Shown piece by piece: positions 1 to 8,124 of a stretch of DNA of 64,000 nucleotides. Origin of the DNA: LMUY01 sp965198895 (lineage in GTDB: Bacteria; Pseudomonadota; Alphaproteobacteria; Acetobacterales; Acetobacteraceae); the NCBI GenBank assembly GCA_965198895.1, contig OZ240676.1, positions 2,976,001 through 3,040,000 of the forward strand, in the 5' to 3' direction. The notes beneath the pieces are model-generated. The model saw only the letters and a list, made by a program, of their open reading frames with translations. It did not search any database and was not told where the DNA came from. Position 1 is the stretch's first letter, and every line of letters starts with the position of its first letter. A program made the position numbers and the translations under genes.

Positions 1-94
1 CGGAGACGGTCAACCCTTGCACGCCGATCGACGTGAGCGCCTCGCGCACGTCATCGAGCTTGAAGGGTTTGATGATCGCCATGACTAGCTTCAC
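1..94 (-). CDS. glnB: PII nitrogen-regulatory protein, N-terminal fragment (runs off the left edge)
   Basis: Only the first 31 residues are inside the window. They read MKLVMAIIKPFKLDDVREAL and then TSIGVQGLTVS, which is the N-terminal beta strand and helix of the GlnB/GlnK PII family. PII proteins sense 2-oxoglutarate and ATP/ADP and control glutamine synthetase, AmtB and nitrogen regulators. I chose the GTG at 94 because a GGAGG lies 8 nt upstream; the internal ATG at 82 is 20 nt from it. The gene points away from the porin at 361 across about 265 nt of shared upstream DNA. The fragment cannot tell GlnB from GlnK. Confidence 0.9.
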   Translation of the reverse strand, partial: MKLVMAIIKPFKLDDVREALTSIGVQGLTVS

Positions 95-148
95 CGGCTT
101 AGCCTCCCTTTCTCAAAGAACGCCGGGTGGCGCCCTTAGGCGATTCCT

Positions 149-164
149 TTCAAGAATCGTGCCG
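149..164 (-). promoter_or_regulatory. Candidate sigma-54 promoter upstream of the PII gene
   Basis: Read towards the PII gene, the sequence CGGCACGATTCTTGAA resembles the sigma-54 consensus TGGCAC-N5-TTGCA. It has GG, then 10 nt, then GA where GC is expected. It lies about 55 nt before the GTG start. PII genes are often RpoN-controlled, which is the reason for proposing it. The mismatch in the -12 element keeps the confidence low. Confidence 0.3.
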
Positions 165-360
165 TTTTACATTAGATCAAAACTTCGCCGTAACGGTGCG
201 TTGCTGCATCGAAATTGAGCAAAAATCACTACGTAACTGCAACGTTTGTGCAACACCGCACCAAGCGGTTCGTGAGTGCGGGTCTTTCGTATTGCTTTTT
301 TATGCAGTTTTGCAGCGTTGTTACGCGCTCGATTGATCAGACATAAAAAGGACGCCGCAG

Positions 361-1710
361 ATGCAAGCAGCCGCCAGGCTGACACAGGGAAGGAAAAACC
401 TTCTTCAGCAAGGGACTTTAGCATTCGGTGTGGCCTTGGCTGCGACGACCCCTGCTTGGGCGCAGGTCAATCCGCCAGTACAGAACACACCCGCCGTGCA
501 AACCGAAATGCCCGCCAATACGAGTTCCGCGGCACCGGACAAGCCGTGGGCGCCGCCGGCAAACTGGTCGGAGTGGGCGGGCGGCATCAAGTTCAGCGGC
601 CAGGTAGACGCCGGCATCGTCGGCAATCCGCAGGATCCGAACAACGGCGTCAACTATGGCCAACTGTTCACCGACAAGGCCAATCGGCCGATCTTGAACC
701 AGCTGTTACTCACGCTGGAGAGAGATACCGATCCGAAGGCGACCGATTACGATTACGGCTTCAAACTACAGGGCATGTACGGTTCGGACGCCCGGATCGT
801 GCATTCGCTCGGCTTGTTCGACCACCTCATCCACGACCGCAACCAGATCGACATCGTCGAGGCGAATATCTCAGTGCACACGCCTTGGGCATTCGGCGGA
901 GGCATCGACTTCAAGGCTGGCATCTATCCGACCCCTCTCGGTTTCGAAGTCATCGATCCCAAGACCAATCCATTCTATAGTCATAGCTACATCTTCAACT
1001 ACGGCCTGCCATTCAAGCATCTTGGCGTGTTGAGCACCGCGCATGTCTCGGACCTGCTGGACTTGTATCTTGGCGTGGATACCGGAACCAATGTCACCTT
1101 GTTCGACGGCGACAACAACCGGCGCCCCGGCGGTATCTTCGGCTTCGGCCTGAACCTGCTAGGAGGCAACCTCACCGTGCTAGCGCTGAGCCATGTCGGG
1201 CCGGAGGACGCGAAGCGCAACACGACGTTCGCCAATAGCGCGATGCGCTACTACAACGATATCGTCATTACCTACAAAGCCACTGACAAGCTCGCCTTCA
1301 CGACGGAGTTGAACTACGTCAAGGAAGATGGCTTCCGGGCCGAGGGTTACGGCGCCGCCCAATACGTCGCCTACACGCTGACAGATACGCTGACCCTGAA
1401 CGGGCGAGCTGAAGTCTGGCGCGACAATACCAACTTCTTCGTCAGTACTCCGGTCAACAATCTGGATTTCGTGAATTACGAGCGCGGCTATACCCCCGCT
1501 AATTTTTATACGGCGACCCGGCCAACGACCTATTCCGAGCTCACGGCCGGCGTCACCTACAAGCCGGCAGATTTGCCGAAGCCGATCAGTGGCCTGACGC
1601 TGCGCCCGGAAATCCGCTACGACCGCACGCTGAACAACTCCAAGCCGTTCGACGACGGCAAGGACAAAGGCTCGGTGACGCTCGCCGCGGACGTAATCCT
1701 GGGATTCTGA
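361..1710 (+). CDS. Outer-membrane beta-barrel porin, putative beta-barrel porin-2 (OmpL-like) type
   Basis: This is a 449-residue protein with a long signal peptide (hydrophobic residues 19-32, likely cleavage after AWA at 34) and a Pro/Gln/Thr-rich linker to about residue 65. The rest alternates short amphipathic strands with Gly/Asn/Asp turns and ends in a terminal Phe (VILGF), the usual signal for insertion by the BAM machinery. Motifs such as FKAGIYPTPLGFEVIDP and TYSELTAGVTYKP look like the BBP2/OmpL-like family. An AAAGGA lies about 8 nt before the ATG. It is divergent from the PII gene, which suggests but does not prove nitrogen-linked uptake. The substrate is unknown. Confidence 0.8.
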   Translation: MQAAARLTQGRKNLLQQGTLAFGVALAATTPAWAQVNPPVQNTPAVQTEMPANTSSAAPDKPWAPPANWSEWAGGIKFSGQVDAGIVGNPQDPNNGVNYGQLFTDKANRPILNQLLLTLERDTDPKATDYDYGFKLQGMYGSDARIVHSLGLFDHLIHDRNQIDIVEANISVHTPWAFGGGIDFKAGIYPTPLGFEVIDPKTNPFYSHSYIFNYGLPFKHLGVLSTAHVSDLLDLYLGVDTGTNVTLFDGDNNRRPGGIFGFGLNLLGGNLTVLALSHVGPEDAKRNTTFANSAMRYYNDIVITYKATDKLAFTTELNYVKEDGFRAEGYGAAQYVAYTLTDTLTLNGRAEVWRDNTNFFVSTPVNNLDFVNYERGYTPANFYTATRPTTYSELTAGVTYKPADLPKPISGLTLRPEIRYDRTLNNSKPFDDGKDKGSVTLAADVILGF

Positions 1711-1770
1711 TCCGCTCTGGCTTGCCGCGGGGAGGCGGGGCAGGATCGGTATCCATACTGTGGAGCCGAT

Positions 1771-2682
1771 ATGACCTGTCTCTCGCGCTGTCTTGCCGTG
1801 GGCGCAGTGTGCATGGTTGCGATTTTGGCCATCCATGCCCAAGCTGCCTGTCGACTCCAGGCCCGCGCCACGATCCCGCTCAAGCGGCTCGATACAGGTA
1901 TCGCCGTCCCGGTCACGATCAACGGTCAGACGGTCGATTTCCTGCTCGACACGGGCGCAGAGCGCACCGTGGTCGGGCTAGAGGCGGCGGACCGGCTGCA
2001 TATCGCCCGCGACGAGTGGGTCAGCACCGACATCCAGGGCGCTGGCGGGCGCGATCGGCGACGTCTCGGCCGCCCGGAGTCACTTTCGATCGGCGGGGTG
2101 GCGCTGCGGCGTCACACCGTCGCAGCAGACAACTCCGTGGTGATCGGCCCGATTCCGGAGCAGGTGGGTGGCGTGGCGATCGCTGGGTTGCTCGGCGAGG
2201 ATTTCCTATCGGCCTTTGACCTCGACCTGAACCTCGGCACCGGGACACTGACGCTGTATGACGTTTCGGGATGTTCCGGTCATTTCCTGCCTTGGCACGA
2301 TCCGTATCAGGTGGTCACTGCGTGGCGCCCGGTGCGCAACATTCTCGCCTTGCCGATTCGGATCGGCGGGACGGAGGTGCAGGCCATGCTCGACACGGGC
2401 GCGCTGCGCAGCGTCGTGACCCTACCGGGCATGGTCCAGCTGGGACTAGCGGCCGGCGGCACGGATTCGGTGCGCGGTTTCGGCCCCGCCAGCCTGGCCG
2501 CGCACGAGCAGCATTTCGCCGCCGTGCAAGTCGCCAATCTGCCAGCCGTGCCGATGGACATGGTCATCGCCCCGATCCGTACCCTGCGCAGTATCGGGGC
2601 GTTGCTCGGGGCCGACTGGCTCGCCCGCCGCCACGTTTGGATCTCGTGGGCGACCGATCAAGTGTTCATAGCCTCACCCTAG
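1771..2682 (+). CDS. Secreted two-lobed retropepsin-like aspartic protease
   Basis: The protein has 303 residues with a signal peptide (hydrophobic residues 8-24, AQA before the mature part). Two tandem lobes each carry a catalytic triad: LLDTGAERTVV (Asp60) and MLDTGALRSVV (Asp208). Each is preceded by a hydrophobic flap-type strand (VPVTINGQTVDF and LPIRIGGTEVQA). This matches periplasmic aspartyl-protease proteins with duplicated domains, which could fold as a monomeric pseudo-dimer. Substrates are unknown. Its TAG stop overlaps the TAG stop of the convergent downstream gene within a single CTAG. Confidence 0.8.
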   Translation: MTCLSRCLAVGAVCMVAILAIHAQAACRLQARATIPLKRLDTGIAVPVTINGQTVDFLLDTGAERTVVGLEAADRLHIARDEWVSTDIQGAGGRDRRRLGRPESLSIGGVALRRHTVAADNSVVIGPIPEQVGGVAIAGLLGEDFLSAFDLDLNLGTGTLTLYDVSGCSGHFLPWHDPYQVVTAWRPVRNILALPIRIGGTEVQAMLDTGALRSVVTLPGMVQLGLAAGGTDSVRGFGPASLAAHEQHFAAVQVANLPAVPMDMVIAPIRTLRSIGALLGADWLARRHVWISWATDQVFIASP

Positions 2683-3056
2683 CCCGGACGGTCCAGCGCT
2701 ATCTTGGCCGCGTGCTCGGTGGCGAAGGTACGGATCCGGCCGGTTCGGCTGCGGAGCATCCCATCGGTCGTGCGGACGGCCCACGGCCGCAGCGACGTGC
2801 CGGACCACTGGTGCAACCGCCGAGGCATGAAGCTGATCTCAGCCCCGTCCGGGCTGCGGTGCATAATCCAGCCATTGTCGAACGTCTCGGTCGTCCAGCC
2901 CGGCCACGGCCCTGGAACCAAGCAACTCGGACAGCGACGATGCCGCTCCTCGACCCTGGCCTTGTGTCGAATGGCGCCCGTTAGCCAGACCGTGGGTTCA
3001 ACCCCGGCTAGCGCGGCGGCGCGGGCGGCGACAAATAGATCCTCTTCCGTCAGCAT
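2679..3056 (-). CDS. Hypothetical protein, 125 aa
   Basis: I do not recognise the family. The protein is rich in Arg, Trp and His and has one CPSC pair (RRCPSCLVPGPWPGW) in the middle, which could bind a metal. There is no signal peptide or membrane segment. I chose the ATG at 3056 because GGAAGG sits 4 nt upstream; the longer frame from 3116 has no visible ribosome site. The stop codon overlaps that of the aspartic protease on the other strand. It is probably a real gene, judging by composition and codon use. Confidence 0.55.
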   Translation of the reverse strand: MLTEEDLFVAARAAALAGVEPTVWLTGAIRHKARVEERHRRCPSCLVPGPWPGWTTETFDNGWIMHRSPDGAEISFMPRRLHQWSGTSLRPWAVRTTDGMLRSRTGRIRTFATEHAAKIALDRPG

Positions 3057-3170
3057 TTCACCTTCCGATCCCCTTGATGTCTGCTCCGGCGCCACCAGCG
3101 CTTCAACGCAGGACATGTCAGAAATTGTCCGGTCTTCTTCAGCAAATACTGGCGGCGTGCCCCGCCGAGA

Positions 3171-3953
3171 TCAGCGGAACTCCAGGCGCCGCTCCTCCGC
3201 GACCGTCAGGGCCGCTTCCACCAGCAGGCGCGGCAGCCGTGCCAGCGAGAATCGCCGCCTTGGCCGCAGCCGCCTTGCCCTGGCCCGGTCGCCACCCAGC
3301 GTGCGGATCAACTCGTCGACCGAGGTGAGCCCGTCGACCAGGCCCAACTCCACACCGCGCGACCCGAGGCAGTAGCTGCCGTCGAACACGGCCGGGTCGG
3401 CGGACAACCGCGTGCCTCGACGCTCCTTGACCCAGGCGATGAATCGCTCGTGGATGCCCTCCATCAGTGCCTGCACGAACGCGACGTCTTCCGGACGTTC
3501 GGGGCGGAACGGGTCCAGGCGGGCCTTATTCTGCCCGGCGGTGTACAGCCGGCGTTCAACGCCGTAGCGGCCGATCAACTGGTCGAAGCCGAAGCCACCG
3601 CCGACCACGCCGATCGAACCCACGATGCTCATGCTGCTGGCATGGATCTGGTCGGCGGCGCAGGCCAGCCAGTAGCCACCGGACGCACCGGCCTCGGCGA
3701 TCACGGCATGAACCTGCACGCCCGCCTTCTCGGCCCGGCGGCGGATCAGCCCGGCCACGAGTTCGGACTGCACCGGGGAGCCACCGGGGCTGTCAATGTC
3801 CAGGATCACCGCGCCGCCCCGCTTGGCGGCGGCAAAGGCGCGCTCGATCAGCGGTCCGGCGGAGCGAAGGTTCAGCGCGCCGTCCCGCCCAGCGATGATG
3901 CCGTGCAGTTCGATGACGGGGATGCGGGGGCGGCGCCAAAAGAACAGGTTCAT
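3171..3953 (-). CDS. S49-family serine protease (SppA/SohB-like)
   Basis: This 260-residue peptidase matches the single-domain S49 (signal peptide peptidase) fold. Key parts are LDIDSPGGSP (51-60, oxyanion region), AEAGASGGYW with the nucleophile Ser91, and GQNKARLDPF with the general base Lys143, giving the Ser/Lys dyad. The C-terminal 40 residues are very Arg-rich. Family members cleave membrane-embedded signal peptides or membrane proteins. No clear N-terminal membrane anchor is seen, only a short hydrophobic IPVIELHGII stretch, so it may act at the membrane surface. It is co-oriented with the solute-binding protein gene upstream, about 50 nt apart. Confidence 0.88.
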   Translation of the reverse strand: MNLFFWRRPRIPVIELHGIIAGRDGALNLRSAGPLIERAFAAAKRGGAVILDIDSPGGSPVQSELVAGLIRRRAEKAGVQVHAVIAEAGASGGYWLACAADQIHASSMSIVGSIGVVGGGFGFDQLIGRYGVERRLYTAGQNKARLDPFRPERPEDVAFVQALMEGIHERFIAWVKERRGTRLSADPAVFDGSYCLGSRGVELGLVDGLTSVDELIRTLGGDRARARRLRPRRRFSLARLPRLLVEAALTVAEERRLEFR

Positions 3954-4004
3954 GGCTGCTCAAGAGGGGGGCGCGAGCGGCTATCGCAAGTGGGGCGGAC
4001 GCGG

Positions 4005-4763
4005 TCAGCGCTCGTGCTGGGCCACGTCCAGTGCCTTCGCCCAAACGCCGGAGGCGACTTGCGCCGCCCACCAGCGGTCGACCTCGGCCACAAGAGCCGG
4101 ATCTTTGGGCAGCATGTAGGCCTTTTCCAACCGGGTGAACGGCGCCGCGACGGAAGCGGCGCAGAGTTCGGGGTGCAGCATCGCCTGGTGGTCGACTTCG
4201 ATGCCGTCGGTGACCATCACATCTTCCCGCCCGGCCACGATCTCGTCGAACACGTTGGCATTATCGGCGAATACGGTGAGACGGGCGTGGGGCAGGTTAG
4301 CGCGGGCGAAGGCCTCGTTGGACGCGCCGGGATTGACCACGACGCGCACCCCCGGCTGGTCGATGCTGGCGATGGAGGTGTAGCGGTCCTTGTCGGCGCA
4401 GCGCACGATCGGGCGTTTGCCGTCCACCAGGGTTGCGGTGGAGAATGCGGCGATCTTTTCGCGTGCGGGCAGAATGGTGACGCCCCCGATTGCGATGTCG
4501 AACCGGCCAGCCGCGAAGTCGCTGTCGATCGTGGGCCAACTGGTCGGCACGAACTCGGCCCGCACGCCGAGATCGGCAGCGAGCAGGCGGGCCATCGTGA
4601 CATCTGCGCCACGGTAGCTACCGTCGGGGTCGCGGAACGCAAACGGCTTGTAATCGCCAGTCGTGCCGATTCTGAGCACGCCGGAGGCGCGAATGTGCGC
4701 AAGGTCGGCCGCAGCGGCGGGAATTGTGCCGAGAACGAGCAACACTGTGACGCGAGCGAACAC
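4005..4763 (-). CDS. Periplasmic solute-binding-type protein, cyclohexadienyl dehydratase (PheC)-like
   Basis: This is a family-3 solute-binding fold: a signal peptide (VFARVTVLLVLG up to PAAAA), then VLRIGTTGDYKPFAFRDPDG, a Glu/Asp-containing hinge and a C-terminal ALDVAQ. The TTGDYKPF motif is typical of the periplasmic cyclohexadienyl dehydratase/prephenate dehydratase group. No permease or ATPase gene is next to it, which favours an enzyme over an ABC importer component. I chose GTG 4763 because AGGAGG lies 8 nt upstream; the ATG at 4817 would add an unlikely charged leader before the signal peptide. An amino-acid-binding receptor remains possible. Confidence 0.7.
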   Translation of the reverse strand: MFARVTVLLVLGTIPAAAADLAHIRASGVLRIGTTGDYKPFAFRDPDGSYRGADVTMARLLAADLGVRAEFVPTSWPTIDSDFAAGRFDIAIGGVTILPAREKIAAFSTATLVDGKRPIVRCADKDRYTSIASIDQPGVRVVVNPGASNEAFARANLPHARLTVFADNANVFDEIVAGREDVMVTDGIEVDHQAMLHPELCAASVAAPFTRLEKAYMLPKDPALVAEVDRWWAAQVASGVWAKALDVAQHER

Positions 4764-4935
4764 CGAGCGGTCCTCCTGGGCAGACCTGTGCGCAGCTTCT
4801 TCGCTGCTGTGATCCATTGTGGCTGTAAAGCTACAGTGTTGGATATTTAGCGCACTTGGATTGCCAAGTCGATGTCGAAAAGCATAGAAAAGGCCCTGTT
4901 AACCCCCCGATGATACCGCCCCAGGAGTTCTGTCG

Positions 4936-5268
4936 ATGCGCAAGCTCGCAATGTTGACTACCGCCATGCTCGGCCTCGCTTTCGCCGCACCTGCTTTCGC
5001 CCAGCCTGCGCAGAGCGCGCCGCAGCCCGGCCTGCCCGCCGGTGTCGGCGCCGGCGCGGTGAACGCCCAAACGCCGAGCGCTACCGGCTCGGTCACCACC
5101 ACCGCCACCCCGATGGCCCCGGCTGCGATGCCGCCGGCCGCAGGCTACACCCAGGTTCCGATGCATCGTCGCACGGTGCACCACTACCACCACCATGTGG
5201 TTCACCATTACCACCACTACCGCCACCACACGGCGGCTCCCGCTCCGACCACTCCGCCCGCGCAGTAA
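4936..5268 (+). CDS. Small secreted His-rich protein
   Basis: The protein has 110 residues with a clean signal peptide (MRKLAMLTTAMLGLAFAAPAFA, then QPAQ) and a Pro/Ala/Thr-rich middle. Residues about 75-97 hold a striking His/Tyr cluster (HHYHHHVVHHYHHYRHH). A periplasmic metal-buffering role (Ni, Zn or Cu) is a reasonable inference, but nothing beside it encodes a metal transporter. AGGAG lies 8 nt before the ATG. It is followed by a strong hairpin terminator. No family is recognised. Confidence 0.7.
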   Translation: MRKLAMLTTAMLGLAFAAPAFAQPAQSAPQPGLPAGVGAGAVNAQTPSATGSVTTTATPMAPAAMPPAAGYTQVPMHRRTVHHYHHHVVHHYHHYRHHTAAPAPTTPPAQ

Positions 5269-5282
5269 GCCGCGCGACCGAG

Positions 5283-5323
5283 ACGACGAAACGCCGCCCG
5301 GGCAACCGGGCGGCGTTTGTCGT
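5283..5323. terminator. GCAA-capped hairpin between convergent genes
   Basis: A perfect 13-bp stem (AAACGCCGCCCGG against CCGGGCGGCGTTT) closes on the tetraloop GCAA at 5302-5305. Beyond a one-base bulge the stem is extended by ACGAC/GTCGT. A/T-rich arm ends lie on both sides, so it can serve the His-rich gene on the plus strand and the SGNH hydrolase gene on the minus strand. Confidence 0.8.
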
Positions 5324-5348
5324 TTCTGGCCAGCCGATCACGCCCGGG

Positions 5349-6146
5349 TCAATCTCCGGCGTGTGCGACCGAGATCCGTGCCTGGGTCTGTCCCAAGCCA
5401 GATTCGATGGCCGCGGCAAGCGAGTCGCCGACACAGCGATAGCCGAAATCGTTCATGTGAACCGAGTCGTTGGCCAGGAAATCGTGATAGGGCATTCCGT
5501 CGCGCTGCCAGCCATCCATCAGGGCGCCTCGGGAGAACAACGAGACGTTGTACTTCACGGACAACTCGGCCAGGATCTGTTCCATGATCCCGTGCTCGGG
5601 CGACGCCAGGATCATCGGCGAGCGTTGATTGTCCATCAGCACGACGTCGATCCCGAGTGACTTCAGCCGCTCGATCCCGGTGGACACGAGCTTGCGAAAC
5701 ACGTTCGGGTCGGAGTGCGCCATGGCGCCATTCGCACCCACCTGCCAGATTACCATGTCGGGCCGGATCGCGAGGACGTCGGTGTCCAGCCGGGCCACTT
5801 CCTCCAACGCATCCTGCCCGCCGATACCGCGGTTGATGACGGCGATGTGGGCGAGCGGAAACGCGTTCGAAAGGTCTTGCTGCAGCCGTGCTGGATAGGT
5901 CTTGGACGGCGCCGTAGCCATCCACCCCTCCGTGCTGGAGGAGCCGAGAGCCACGATGGTGACCTCGCCATTGCTCGCCAGCCGCTTCTTCGTGGCCGGC
6001 AGTGCGACAGGCGGCATCTTCGACTGCGGACAGGCCTCCTGTGCCCAAGCCGGCTCCGATGTGCCCACCAGCGTTGAGAGGCCCACGAAGGCCGTGCCGA
6101 CAAACACGCCAAAACAAGCCGCAGCTACTTTTCGATACATCATCAT
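5349..6146 (-). CDS. Periplasmic SGNH/GDSL-type hydrolase
   Basis: This 265-residue protein starts at MMMYRK with a signal peptide (about residues 8-33, ending PAWAQ). The SGNH blocks are visible: VALGSSSTEGW (nucleophile Ser; GSS replaces the usual GDS), INRGIGGQD (block II Gly), QVGANG (block III Asn) and NDSVHMND (block V Asp/His). These enzymes deacylate or hydrolyse esters, often on envelope glycans, but the substrate is not predictable here. The frame stays open far upstream through two other genes, which is a GC artefact. The start is the first ATG before the signal peptide; its ribosome site is weak. Confidence 0.75.
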   Translation of the reverse strand: MMMYRKVAAACFGVFVGTAFVGLSTLVGTSEPAWAQEACPQSKMPPVALPATKKRLASNGEVTIVALGSSSTEGWMATAPSKTYPARLQQDLSNAFPLAHIAVINRGIGGQDALEEVARLDTDVLAIRPDMVIWQVGANGAMAHSDPNVFRKLVSTGIERLKSLGIDVVLMDNQRSPMILASPEHGIMEQILAELSVKYNVSLFSRGALMDGWQRDGMPYHDFLANDSVHMNDFGYRCVGDSLAAAIESGLGQTQARISVAHAGD

Positions 6147-6229
6147 CGTAATAAAACGCACCGCACCATCGAAGGTCCATCGTAAACGACCCGGCGCACT
6201 CTTTTTTGTTTGGCGCGCCGGCCGATGGG

Positions 6230-6712
6230 TCAGAGCGCGTCCAGCACAGCCTCTGCACGGCTGACATCGAAGTCGCCCGGAGCCTCGATCGCGAGGTGCG
6301 TGACGACCTTGTCCTTGGCGATCAAGGCGAAACGCTGGCTGCGCTTGCCCAGCCCGCGGGCCGACAGGTCCAGTTCCAGGCCGAGCGCCTGCGTCCAACT
6401 GCCGGATCCGTCGGCGAGCATCACGACCTTGCCGTCGACACCCTGATCCTTGCCCCAGGCGGCCATCACGAACGGGTCGTTGACGGACATGCAGACCACC
6501 GTGTCCACGCCCTTGACCTTGAACTGCTCGAACTGCTGCACGAAGCCGGGCAGGTGCTTGGCGCTGCAGGTCGGTGTGAAGGCGCCCGGCGTCGCGAACA
6601 TGACCACGGTCTTGCCGCCGAACAGCGAACTGGTGCTCTCCTCCTTGGGGCCATCCGGGCCGGCGGTCATCAGTTTCATCTCCGGCAGCATATCGCCGAC
6701 CTTGATCGCCAT
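6230..6712 (-). CDS. Peroxiredoxin, Prx5/atypical type
   Basis: The 160-residue thioredoxin-fold protein has the peroxidatic motif PGAFTPTCS with Cys49, followed by VKGVDTVVCMSVNDPFVMAAW (Cys74) and the RSQRFALI strand. This is the Prx5/hybrid family that reduces H2O2 and alkyl peroxides, usually with glutathione/glutaredoxin or thioredoxin as donor. The glutathione genes elsewhere in the window fit that. AAGGAG lies 9 nt before the ATG. It is divergent from the YqgE gene. Confidence 0.92.
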   Translation of the reverse strand: MAIKVGDMLPEMKLMTAGPDGPKEESTSSLFGGKTVVMFATPGAFTPTCSAKHLPGFVQQFEQFKVKGVDTVVCMSVNDPFVMAAWGKDQGVDGKVVMLADGSGSWTQALGLELDLSARGLGKRSQRFALIAKDKVVTHLAIEAPGDFDVSRAEAVLDAL

Positions 6713-6824
6713 TGGTTAAGGTCTCCTTAAGTTCGAAGCGGACGCTAGCGACATGCCGGGCTTGTGTCATCCTCGCCTGCCAAGGCGCGACAAATCCATT
6801 GCAGCCGCGGAAATCCGAGCCAAG

Positions 6825-7418
6825 ATGATGGATATGCCATTGAAGATCCCCTCCCTGCTGGACGAGGCTCGCCTGACCGGTCAACTGCTGATCGCCATGC
6901 CGACCATGGAAGACCCGCGTTTCACCCAAAGCGTCATCTACCTCTGCGCCCATACCGAGGACGGTGCGATGGGCCTGGTGCTCAACCGGCCGCTCATCAG
7001 CCCGACGTTCGAGGACCTGCTCCGCCAGCTCGACGTCTCGCCGACCCCGCCGGCGCGCCGCATCGCGTTGTGCGACGGCGGACCGTCGGACGGGGCGCGC
7101 GGTTTCGTGCTGCACACCGCCGACTGGATCGGTGATGGCAGCCTGCAGGTGGACGAGTCGGTCGCGCTCACCGCCAGCCTCGACGTGCTGAAAGCCATCG
7201 CGTCCGGCACCGGCCCGCGCGAGGGGCTGCTGGCGCTCGGCTACGCCAGCTGGGCCGCCGGGCAGCTGGACGAGGAGATTTTCGCCAATGCCTGGCTCTC
7301 GGCGCCGGCCTCGCTCGACCTGGTGTTCGACGCGGACCACTCGACCAAATGGCGGCGCGCGTTTGCCTCCCTGCGGGTCGACCCGGCGCTTCTGTCCGGG
7401 GTGGCCGGGCACGCCTGA
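6825..7418 (+). CDS. YqgE/AlgH family protein
   Basis: This is a 197-residue cytoplasmic protein with the family landmarks LTGQLLIAMPTMEDPRF (near the N-terminus), GAMGLVLNRP, GGPSDGARGFVLH and a C-terminal GYASWAAGQLDEE. The family is widespread in Proteobacteria; AlgH was named from alginate regulation in Pseudomonas, and its biochemical role is still unclear. I placed the start at the first ATG of MMDMPLKIPS; there is only a weak GGAAA upstream, so the start may be a few codons off. Confidence 0.88.
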   Translation: MMDMPLKIPSLLDEARLTGQLLIAMPTMEDPRFTQSVIYLCAHTEDGAMGLVLNRPLISPTFEDLLRQLDVSPTPPARRIALCDGGPSDGARGFVLHTADWIGDGSLQVDESVALTASLDVLKAIASGTGPREGLLALGYASWAAGQLDEEIFANAWLSAPASLDLVFDADHSTKWRRAFASLRVDPALLSGVAGHA

Positions 7419-7511
7419 CCCTGCTGGTCATACCTGCCCCGCAATAAAGCGCAGGGTTCCACGCGCGGGGAATGTGACAGCGTTCCTGCCGTAGTTGGGA
7501 GGAGCGCCGCG

Positions 7512-8120
7512 ATGGATCTAGGCTGGTTTGCCTCCGCCATTGCGTTTGCGGTGTCCATGTCGGCGACCCCGGGACCGAACAACACGATGGTGACTGCCTC
7601 CGGCGCGGCGTGGGGCTTCCGCCGCACCCTGCCGCACATGGCGGGCGTCACCGTTGGCTTCCCGGCCATGCTGCTGGCCGTGGCGCTCGGCGCGGGGGAG
7701 GTGCTGCGCAGCCGGCCGTGGCTGCACGATGCGCTACGCTGGGTGGGGGCCGCCTATCTGCTGTGGCTGGCCTGGCACATCGCGACGGCACGGCCCGCAA
7801 CCCCAGGCCAGGCGCCGGCCGGTCGGCCGATCGGGTTCGCGAAGGCGGCCCTGTTCCAGTGGGTGAACCCCAAGGCGTGGGTGATCGCGGCCGGCTCCGT
7901 CGTCACCTACACGACCGCAACCGGCAATGCCCTGATTGCTCAGGCGGCCATGCTCGCCCTGATCTTCCTGGCTGCCACCTTTGCATGCACCGCATTCTGG
8001 ACCATGGCCGGCGTCGGCGCATCGCGGCTGCTCCGCTCGCCGGCGGCGCTGCGGCGCTTCAACCTGGTGCTCGCCGGGCTGCTGGTGATCTCGCTGGTGC
8101 CACTGCTTCAGGGCGAGTAG
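7512..8120 (+). CDS. LysE/RhtB-family amino-acid exporter
   Basis: A 202-residue inner-membrane protein with about six hydrophobic segments. Family signatures are the N-terminal SATPGPNNTMVTASG (7-35 region) and FQWVNPKAWVIAAG in the middle. Members export basic or neutral amino acids such as homoserine, threonine or cysteine; the substrate here is not known. GGGAGGAG is placed 7 nt before the ATG. The gene converges on the HAD phosphatase with a 4-nt gap, too short for a separate terminator. Confidence 0.9.
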   Translation: MDLGWFASAIAFAVSMSATPGPNNTMVTASGAAWGFRRTLPHMAGVTVGFPAMLLAVALGAGEVLRSRPWLHDALRWVGAAYLLWLAWHIATARPATPGQAPAGRPIGFAKAALFQWVNPKAWVIAAGSVVTYTTATGNALIAQAAMLALIFLAATFACTAFWTMAGVGASRLLRSPAALRRFNLVLAGLLVISLVPLLQGE

Positions 8121-8124
8121 CGGC

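Noticed and set aside
242..300. Other sigma-54-like GG/GC pairs in the glnB/porin intergenic region
   Set aside because: Spacing between GG and GC is 9 or 11 nt, not 10.
3450..4850. 466-aa plus-strand frame over the S49 peptidase and PheC-like genes
   Set aside because: It runs antisense to two recognised genes, with His/Gly/Asp-rich sequence typical of reverse-strand GC frames.
5349..7412. 687-aa minus-strand frame ending in the SGNH hydrolase
   Set aside because: Only the part after 6146 (signal peptide onward) is coding; the rest is antisense to yqgE and out of frame with the peroxiredoxin gene.
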